A stretch of 13,199 bases of DNA. Source: Cyclostephanos tholiformis (lineage: Eukaryota; Bacillariophyta; Thalassiosirophyceae; Thalassiosirales; Thalassiosiraceae). The notes under the pieces were generated by a model, which saw nothing but the letters and a program-made list of their open reading frames with translations, ran no database searches and was not told the DNA's origin. A program made the position numbers and the translations under genes. This document shows, piece by piece, positions 7,496 through 13,199 of the stretch. Within the stretch, counting starts at the first letter, position 1. The number at the start of each line of letters is the position of its first letter. The stretch is taken from positions 1 to 13,199 of the forward strand of contig JALLPB010000745.1 in NCBI GenBank assembly GCA_036939975.1, given 5' to 3'.

Positions 7496-7662
7496 AGGGG
7501 GGGGAAAGATGGGGATGAAAAGATGATGACGATGACAGCAATGATGCCATTATTGACGATGACAAAAACGACAAGGACAAGGGCTGCAACAATGGCCCCA
7601 ACAACGGCTACAATGACAATTGCATTGCCAGTAAAAAATAACACAGCAATCAATCTTAACTA
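7496..7662. repeat. low-complexity GATGAC/ACAATGAC-type tract
   Basis: A G run near 7497-7505 leads into an imperfect simple-sequence tract built from GATGA, GACGATGAC and ACAATGAC words. It gives open frames on both strands (a Met/Thr-rich one on +, a hydrophobic one on -), but their composition is that of the repeat and not of a gene. Confidence 0.6.
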
Positions 7663-7985
7663 AGGCCACGTTGTGGTGGCAGATAAAAAGTTGCCTAACC
7701 ACTGGGTCAATGGCTCCTCCAGATGCACCAATGGTCACACACCCATGGGCCAGCAATGGGTACACCTTCAGAAAGGAAAGTGCCCAGAGCAGATGCTCTG
7801 GGCCATTGTTCACCGGCTGAAGTTCCTTCTGGTCCAGGAGTAATAGACATTCTCCATGATGTGGATTTTGTGCTGAAGGTCTCACTGAAGGCTTGAGACT
7901 CCATCACTGCTCCGGCTGCCTTGGGGTGACAGGAGAACTTCAGGAACAACTTAAGTGTCATCCAAGTTGTCTCCCCCCTCAATGT
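7663..7985. other. unassigned spacer, possible 3' untranslated/LTR side of the copia element
   Basis: This lies just beyond the last recognisable copia coding homology. On the minus strand a purine tract (complement of ctcccccctc, 7971-7980) could be a polypurine tract, but the sequence after it (toward 7900) could not be matched to the other flank of the element, so no LTR is called. Minus-strand frames of about 100 codons exist here without recognisable motifs. Confidence 0.3.
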
Positions 7986-8019
7986 TTTCAAAGGAGACAT
8001 CATCCTTGATCATCGTGGC

Positions 8020-8690
8020 GACTGTTGATGGTGCAGCAAGATTTTTTACAAGAGAGAGGATTTTGCGCTTGTGCTTTTTGGTAGTGTTTTTGTATGTTGT
8101 ATTGAAGCATGGTAATTAGCAGGCCACTGATAGCATGGTGGAACCATGTGGTAGTAAGATTTGCCACATGGTGACATGTTTATGATGCCTTCTGCAGTTG
8201 AGTCATTTGAGGTTGGAGATGTCCCATCTCCTGTAAGATCCATTGTATGTGTGCAGCTTCCTTTGCATTTATAAATTATTCTCCCAACTCTGCTTCTGCA
8301 GCAGATGACATTACTGCATCTATTATTTGAGCAATTGTCAGCACGGCACTATTATTTTGTGAATTTTGGACATTGCTGCAAAGGAAAAAATGCCCCATTG
8401 CTCAACTTCAGGCTTTGCTCTCATTTAGATATCCGGCATCACTGTGGATAGCCAATACCATATTGCTTACATGGTAAGTTAATACTGCTTCTTCCTGGCT
8501 TGCACAATAATCTAATAGCTGCTTGACTCTTTCCATTGTCTTTTGCATAGGCAAAGCTTGTTGCACCGCAATGGCATTCAAAGCAACTAGCATGGTTGGA
8601 TCAATGGCACGACCGTAATACAACAGCTTGCTGGTAATGGCTTGGATATATTTTTGTCCATCTTTGGTTAGGGGAGTACTTTGAGTTTCC
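8020..8690 (-). pseudogene. pol: copia RNase H pseudogene
   Basis: The RNase H domain would degrade the RNA template during reverse transcription. It starts from ITSKLLYYGRAIDPTML, with an open stretch (8623-8408) through ERVKQLLDYCAS to MVLAIHSDAGYL, which holds a catalytic Asp. In shifted frames downstream are IDAVMSSAAEAELG (second acidic block) and STAEGIIN (the region where a DNS motif is expected). The last traces are TKTLPK/KKHKRKILSLV near 8040-8080. At least two frameshifts and a stop after the AEAELG block make it non-functional. Beyond about 8020 no further homology is recognised. Confidence 0.8.
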
Positions 8691-9480
8691 AGCTCTACTT
8701 ATTGTGCCTTTGCTCCATATGTTGGTATTATGTGTTGGTGCAGCGAATTTTGCAATCGCCATGGATGTTTGTGTCCAAATCATTGTAAAGCTTTTGCAAC
8801 GTATCCCGGCATTGAAAAATGGACTCTCTTGTTATGGTAGTCCCAATCAAAGGTGATCCCAATGTACTTGCTGCCTGTCCAATCTTCAGAAATCTCATTA
8901 TGTTGCTTGAGAATACTAATTAAGTGCATTGCATTCTCTTTCCCAACATATTTCAATCCAAAATCATCAATGACAAGCGTAAAATTATGGGTCTGGTTAT
9001 GTGCATCCACAAACCTGTACCGCTCGACACTGTGAGTAACCGTGTTCATTCAATCACTTTTCTAATAATTATTGCGCTAAAATTCCTGCTTGCGGTAATC
9101 CATACATGCCTTTTCTGATTTCAATGTATACATGTCCATCACTTGTAACCTTGTTGCATAAATTGTACTCAACAATAATCTCCTCTGGAATGTCATCAAT
9201 TTTGATTTGGATGTATTCACATTGAGTCATCGGCGTATTGAGGTAAAAAATTTTCACATCTAGGGTCATGTATCAAGCTCCTCAAATGGATATAATGTTA
9301 TTGACGTGCATTTTGAAATGTGTTAAGTCAGCAGCTGGAGTTCCAATGTTGCCTGGATAGTGAACTTTGTCACCACCAACTGTGTCTTGTTCTATGAACT
9401 TCAGCTTTGTTTGGTTTTAATTCACACATGAATTTTGCATATGTCAAATCTTTGAATCTCTCTTGTGGCACTTGATGCTT
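8690..9480 (-). pseudogene. pol: copia reverse transcriptase pseudogene
   Basis: RNA-dependent DNA polymerase of the element. The fingers region (about 9470-9280) is split over frames with the blocks FKDLTYAKFMCELKPN and EVHRTR. The palm block MTLDVKIFYLNTPM supplies the first catalytic Asp. Further on come EIRKGMYGLPQAG and, after stops at about 9035-9050, LNEHGYSQCR. The catalytic double Asp is in FTLVIDDFGLKYVGK (about 8959-8973). VxDDFG replaces the usual YVDD, which is normal for this diatom-type lineage. EDWTGSKYIGITFDWDY and MPGYVAKALQ close the domain, followed by linker pieces in shifted frames (YGAKAQ). Confidence 0.85.
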
Positions 9481-10874
9481 ATGAAAAAAGAATTTGTGTC
9501 TGTGCCTTTGATTTGGTATCCAATGCCTTGTGCAAGTCGCCCAAATTCATTTGCGGAGGAGTGCATCCATACATCACGATGTTTCAGGTGAGTTATTAGC
9601 TTCTGATATTTTAACAATTGTCCCAAATCTGAGTCAAAGATTTCATTCGTGCATTCTACTGCTCTCTTTGGGTTATCACCATCTAACACTGCCTGTGCCA
9701 GTTCATTCATGCTCAGTACCACCCGTCCTCCCCTATGCATGATGTCAGCTAAAGCTTGAGCGTATTTTGATGCTTGAGCATATTTTGATTGGGTTGTTGG
9801 TCCATAGAAGATGCCCGTGATCAGTGGCTTATCAATAATGGCTTTCGCAATTACCCTTGGAGATGCAGCTGTCTTGGTTGTCTGTTGCATTTTACTGACA
9901 TTTTCCCTACTCTTTGGTTCTGGAATGGAATCTTTGAAGGTGACTTTCTTTTTGGCTTCCACTTTTTCCATCATTGTGTTGCTTAAAATGTTATTCATCT
10001 TTAGTAATACTTCCATATCCTCTTTTCCACAAGCATTGATTTGTTGTCTCAGTGCCAAGGAGAGATCGCCAATGGCCTTGACTATTTGGTCTTCGGGTGT
10101 TACCATCGGCTGCGTGAGATATTTATGATGGAAAAAGACTGTGTTGGATATCCGTTCACTGTGTGTCTTTTTGCAGAAGATTTTATGACAGCAATAGTGC
10201 TCCATTGATGTACCAAGATACCAGCCGGAGTAAATGATCCCAGAGCTTCATGGGAAATGATGGATTGACTCTGGCAAGTATTGATATGAAGTGGCTCTTA
10301 AAAGTTTGGATTGCTCTTTCTGCCAAATTTCTGCAGTGAGTATCTGGCGGTACTAATTGCATTTCACAATTTTCTCTAATTGCTAATTTGAATTCATGAG
10401 ATGCTTTGTTATACAGGATGTCTAGCTTTGGTTTATCATGCGTCCACGATTGGTACGTGCCCACAGGTTTCGATATGCAGAAATCATTTGACTATCCGTG
10501 TGATTTTGCAGCGGCTCAACATCAATGTAGTTGGCATTGACATCAAAATACACCATGATCCATGTACTTCATCTGCTAGATTGCACCGGAAATCTTCCCA
10601 TTTGATCGGTGTATACTGTTTCCTTCGCATTTATTACCTTGACCAGTATGTTATGCTTGGTGATAGCTCGGGTGAGTTCACTGTCATCAGTAGTCTCATC
10701 AATTTCTATTTTCTTTTTGGTGGGCAGAACATTTTGACATTGTTATTTCATGTGACCCTTTTATTTTTTCATGTGACCCTTTTGTGTTTCCACTGACGCG
10801 TGGAAATGTCTATTGATTGCTTTGACGGTGATTCCTGGCCAGGTAACATAATTTCCATTTTTAATCACCTTGAG
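9440..10874 (-). pseudogene. pol: copia integrase with internal deletion and lost catalytic Asp
   Basis: DDE integrase that would insert cDNA into the genome. In order it shows GNYVTWPGITVKAINRHF and a duplicated KGHMKK segment with stops. The first catalytic Asp is in ETVYTDQMGRFP (codon near 10605). The second conserved block reads LDILYNKAS, where related elements have a D-N-E-A-S core, so the second Asp appears to be Tyr (codon 10411-10413). The catalytic Glu block NLAERAIQTFKSHF is kept. After FPMKLWDHLL the frame jumps directly to a GWYLGTSMEHYCC block, skipping roughly 75 residues that related elements carry. The C-terminal part (10205 to 9444) is a 253-codon open frame with FFHHKYLTQPMVTPEDQIV, a coiled-coil-like linker and a duplicated SKYAQA hexapeptide (9754-9789). 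Confidence 0.8.
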
Positions 10875-11383
10875 TCACAAGTCCTTCATTGGGAAACCCG
10901 CTGCTGCATGCAGATATATGATTGCTTGTGCCATCAAAGGTAAAGTGTACATGCTTGCCACTGTTTCCTTTGTGCTTTGTGTTGCATGTGCTGAAATCTT
11001 TTCATCATTTGATAATTGCCACAAACCATTTGCATCTTGCCACCTTTGGATGACAGGCTTACTCAACAATTTCATTTGCAAAGTGTCTTTCTTATGCACT
11101 GTTACACCTTCTCCTTGTGGATGGAATATTGTGGTGTAGTTAGCATCAGCTAATTTTCCAACACTGGCCAAAGAGTTTGGTCGTAGGCCGGGTAATACAT
11201 CCACTATTCTTGCTTTGGGCAATAGTGATACAAAAGGCAACATGGTGGTGTGGGTTGCCTGGATAGATGAACCGTCGGGTAAATAAAAAACTTTGCTGGA
11301 TGGTCCGGTGATGGGAAGATTTTCTTCTGGCCAGACAAAGCTGGATGTGGCACCTGAATCGATCACCATGGTTGACACTCTTC
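10875..11383 (-). pseudogene. pol: copia protease and GAG-pre-integrase domain
   Basis: Aspartic protease with the active-site motif VIDSGATSSF near the start. It is followed by a flap-like VFYLPDGSS segment, VDVLPGL and LASVGKLADANY, and then the GAG-pre-integrase region with QDANGLWQLS and IIYLHAAAGFPMK. This reading frame is intact over about 167 codons, the best preserved piece of pol apart from the integrase C-terminus. It then meets a TGA that replaces what is normally a Trp codon (GFPMKDL-stop-LKVIKNGNY), and the same frame continues into integrase. The protease normally cleaves the element polyprotein; here it belongs to a dead copy. Confidence 0.8.
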
Positions 11384-11479
11384 ATTGGAAAGGATTGTAA
11401 GTATTTGTACACTGATCTATCCACTTCCTCAGTGTGGTTTTTAAATCTCATTGCACCTCTGCATCATTTATGTTATTGA

Positions 11480-12428
11480 TTGTTTGTATTGGCGTGGAAT
11501 TGTTATCTGTAAGTTTTTCCATTTCCTCACTATTTGATTTGATGATAGATTCCACTTGTTTAGAATGTCATTTGGTGTTGAGTTCTGCCACTAGCTCCTC
11601 TGTTGATTTTGCCATTTGCTCAGCCACATTATTTGCTGACGCATGCCCTGTTGCTCTCGCTGTGGTTGAGTCCTGACAATTTAGTTTGGAGAATTCAGTG
11701 CACATAACTGTTTTAAAATTTGCATATGTTTGTGCAGCAGCAGGCCTGGCTTCTTATTCACGGATGGCCATGTCAAAGTCACCAGCATCTTTAAAGCTTT
11801 TGAGAGCTTTTGCAAGCATTTCTCGCTTGTCAATTTGCACGTTAGCATGTGCTAATTGTCTTCGAGCTTTTTCCATTCGGTTGAAGTATTTTGTAGGTAC
11901 CTCCACAGCATTCCATGGTGTGATGCACTCTGCCAAAAGTGACGTAATGTTGATGTAATCCATGGTCCATGGTTCCCCACCGGTCATGGAGGTGAGTGAT
12001 CATTTGGAGCAGTGTTACATTTAAATATGCAATGCCTTCATCCCGCAATTCTAACAAAAAATCTTCGTCAACTGCCTGGAGAATGAGATCTTTCAATCTC
12101 TTGCTTGCTCCAATGCACATTTGAAATTGTGTTTCCACCAGAGCTTTATGCTCTGCTTCCTTCTGTCCTTGTTGAGCTGCTGGAATGACTCCAAGTGGAT
12201 AAACTCCAGGATTCGCAGGCACAATGAAAGGTGTTCCCGGCGTAAAAATTGCATAATCGGCATCGCTGTTTACCAATCCTGCATGACCTTGTAATCCTCC
12301 CCCCAATTCTGATGGAAAGGATGATGCAATTACAGTAAGTTCATCATCCAAGAGGTCGATGTCCTGATTCATTGGTTGACCGTGAATCTTCGTCACAGTG
12401 CATTTGGCTACGCCTTCTGCATTTCTTG
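11480..12428 (-). pseudogene. gag: copia gag pseudogene
   Basis: The capsid-like polyprotein would package element RNA into virus-like particles. The first segment (12428 to about 11970) is open, with no ATG before the conserved TKIHGQP region, and includes ELGGGLQGHAGLV and an HLHDRWGTMD block. A 7-bp tandem duplication at 11960-11973 shifts the frame. The frame then continues with YINITSLLAECITPWNAVE and, after an in-frame stop at the end of MAIRE, with EARPAAAQTYANFKTV. It goes on through a TARATGHASANNV block to a second stop before HSKQVESIIKSN. No CCHC zinc knuckle is visible between this block and the protease, although related elements usually have one. The assignment is based on family resemblance. 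Confidence 0.75.
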
Positions 12429-12715
12429 CTCGGGATTAATCATTTGAATAAATGTAATAAGAATGAATTTGCTTTAGAAACCGACTTCATTTTGACTTGT
12501 CTAAAGGATTCAGTAACAACTATTGATCATTGACACTAGAAAGTTGTTGTAATTTTGTTGTTAGTGAGTTTATGAGCTGCTTTTATGTGTCCTGAAAATG
12601 TCAAGGATTTAAATATTTGGCCGACAGTTTTCTGATTTAGCCAACTGTAACATGTGTAAAACACATATGTTAATAGCTCCTTCAACAAGGTCTGATCATC
12701 TCTTGAGACAAGAAG
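12429..12715. other. AT-rich region upstream of copia gag, possible degraded leader/LTR
   Basis: This lies on the 5' side of the minus-strand gag, where the leader, primer-binding site and 5' LTR would be expected. It contains TATTTAAAT-type sequence and a small inverted repeat AACATGTGT/ACACATATGTT (about 12650-12670). No tRNA-complementary primer-binding site is evident, and no stretch could be paired with the region left of 8020. The minus-strand frames here are not gag-like. Confidence 0.35.
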
Positions 12716-13091
12716 GAGGTGGATGCAAAGGGCCTCTTCTGGGGGATACCCCAAGAGATCAACCTCAAGAAATGGTGCGACATGCTACATGCTGTACCGG
12801 GCTCCTCCTCCTCTCAGTCTCATCAAGGACTCCAAGGGGCACCATCATTACCAGTACAACATGATCATTCTGGTGAAAGTGCAGGTGGTAGAGCAGTGCA
12901 AGATGGCCAAGAAGACTGCCAAAACCAGGCCGCCCGAGCAATACAAGATCGTGAGCAGCCATGGCACGATCCCCAGTCCCGATGTTTGTCACAGCACCAG
13001 GAAGCGCAACTGGGACAGAAGCCATCGTGAGGCAAACTGCACGAGCAGCAGGGTGAGTGAGGATAATAAGGAGGAAAGCGACAACTACTAG
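12716..13091 (+). pseudogene. GC3-biased coding-like island, unknown protein
   Basis: This is markedly GC-richer than its surroundings, with G or C in most third positions of one + strand frame (Lys almost always AAG). The better supported frame runs from about 12790 to the TAG at 13089-13091, containing YQYNMIILVKVQVVEQCKM and ending EESDNY. Upstream of about 12790, coding-like bias sits in the +1 neighbour frame (GLFWGIPQEINLKKWCDMLH), suggesting a frameshift or splice. A donor-like CAGGGTGAGT occurs near 13047-13056. I do not recognise the protein. It could be a broken host exon, a captured gene fragment in a transposon, or a transposon ORF. Confidence 0.35.
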
Positions 13092-13113
13092 GTGGGTGAC
13101 CTAAGCTGGTGGA

Positions 13114-13198
13114 TACAGAGCCTAACTGTTTGGTTGAGGCGTCAGTATATATCTCAAAGACTTTGTCAAAGTCCGGATAGGCTAAGACTACTTCTTTG
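13114..13198 (-). pseudogene. pol: Ty3/gypsy-type RNase H fragment (extends beyond window)
   Basis: On the minus strand the frame starting at 13197 reads KEVVLAYPDFDKVFEIYTDAS and then TKQLGSV. This is the beginning of the RNase H domain that directly follows RT in gypsy-type retrotransposons; the YTDAS motif carries the first catalytic Asp. The RT itself would lie beyond the right edge. After QLGSV the expected continuation is replaced by unrelated sequence (STSLGHPP) leading into the GC-rich island on the opposite strand, so the element is truncated or interrupted here. It is separate from the copia element, whose own RNase H is at 8020-8690. Confidence 0.75.
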
Positions 13199-13199
13199 G

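Larger units (their letters stand above)
8020..12428 (-). mobile_element. degenerate Ty1/copia retrotransposon (diatom CoDi-like), internal region
   Basis: Reading leftward on the minus strand, the order is gag (to about 11480), aspartic protease, GAG-pre-integrase, integrase, RT, RNase H (ending near 8020). Integrase before RT is diagnostic of copia as opposed to gypsy. The blocks closely resemble copia-type elements known from diatoms. The coding region is interrupted by many stops and frameshifts, several caused by short tandem duplications, and by at least one internal deletion, so the copy is dead. Neither LTR nor target-site duplications could be identified by eye, so element ends are coding-homology limits only. 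Confidence 0.85.

Noticed and set aside
7429..8003. Overlapping minus-strand frames of 74-111 codons next to the copia RNase H
   Set aside because: The left part is a product of the GATGAC-type tract; the right part has no retroelement or host motif and is not continuous with the RNase H frame.
10401..11139. Plus-strand frames of 89-131 codons across the integrase/protease region
   Set aside because: Antisense shadows of clearly recognisable copia pol blocks.
8020..12428. Reading the copia region as an intact or recently active element
   Set aside because: Multiple stops, frameshifts, an integrase deletion and a probable catalytic substitution make it non-functional.
12629..12680. Possible copia LTR end at a TGTTAC/TGTTGAAG motif (minus strand)
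   Set aside because: No matching sequence was found at the other flank, no primer-binding site follows, and TG ends alone are uninformative.
1..13199. tRNA, rRNA or CRISPR features
   Set aside because: No cloverleaf with A/B box spacing, no rRNA-like stretch and no regularly spaced repeats were seen on either strand.

Overview
This is a eukaryotic nuclear window, most likely from a diatom or a related stramenopile. Three things point that way: a decayed Ty1/copia element whose gag, protease, integrase and RT blocks resemble the CoDi-type copia elements of diatoms; short phase-0 introns of about 125 bp with GTGAGT donors; and AT-rich intergenic DNA beside a large intronless, GC-rich host gene. 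The organism call is inference from sequence resemblance only, since no search could be run.

Layout: (1) 1-477 holds the 5' end of a + strand spliced gene with three tiny in-phase exons (45, 18 and 42 nt); its 3' end is not identifiable. (2) About 770-2765 is a large imperfect inverted repeat, with arms of about 520 and 370 bp around a G/C-tract-rich core of about 1.1 kb. It looks like a foldback or TIR-type non-autonomous element, or two opposed copies of one repeat. (3) 3095-3160 is an exact 33-bp tandem duplication, and 3228-3399 is a short hairpin MITE-like element with CAGT ends flanked by TA. (4) 3400-3766 is the upstream region of the main gene; it carries a 12-bp palindrome containing TGACGTCA and a short uORF overlapping the start codon. 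(5) 3767-7291 (+) is the dominant host gene, an intronless 1174-codon ORF read here as a divergent WAPL (wings apart-like) cohesin-release factor. It has a long disordered N-terminus carrying an FGF motif and two FxF-type motifs, followed by an alpha-helical repeat region.

(6) 7292-7985 is a non-coding spacer with a perfect 9-bp hairpin and a GATGAC-type low-complexity tract. (7) About 8020-12428 (-) is one copia retrotransposon in the order gag, protease, GAG-pre-integrase, integrase, RT, RNase H. It is riddled with stops and frameshifts, has lost part of the integrase and apparently the gag zinc knuckle, and shows no LTRs that could be matched by eye. (8) 12716-13091 (+) is a GC3-biased coding-like island of unknown origin. 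(9) 13114-13198 (-) is the start of a Ty3/gypsy-type RNase H domain running off the right edge of the window and broken on its downstream side.

The two host genes are separated by repeat insertions, and everything right of about 8 kb is transposon-derived or unassigned. No operon-like cooperation is expected. The biologically most interesting items are the WAPL-like gene with its candidate cohesin-binding motifs, the 18-nt microexon gene, the large inverted repeat, and the unexplained GC-rich island.
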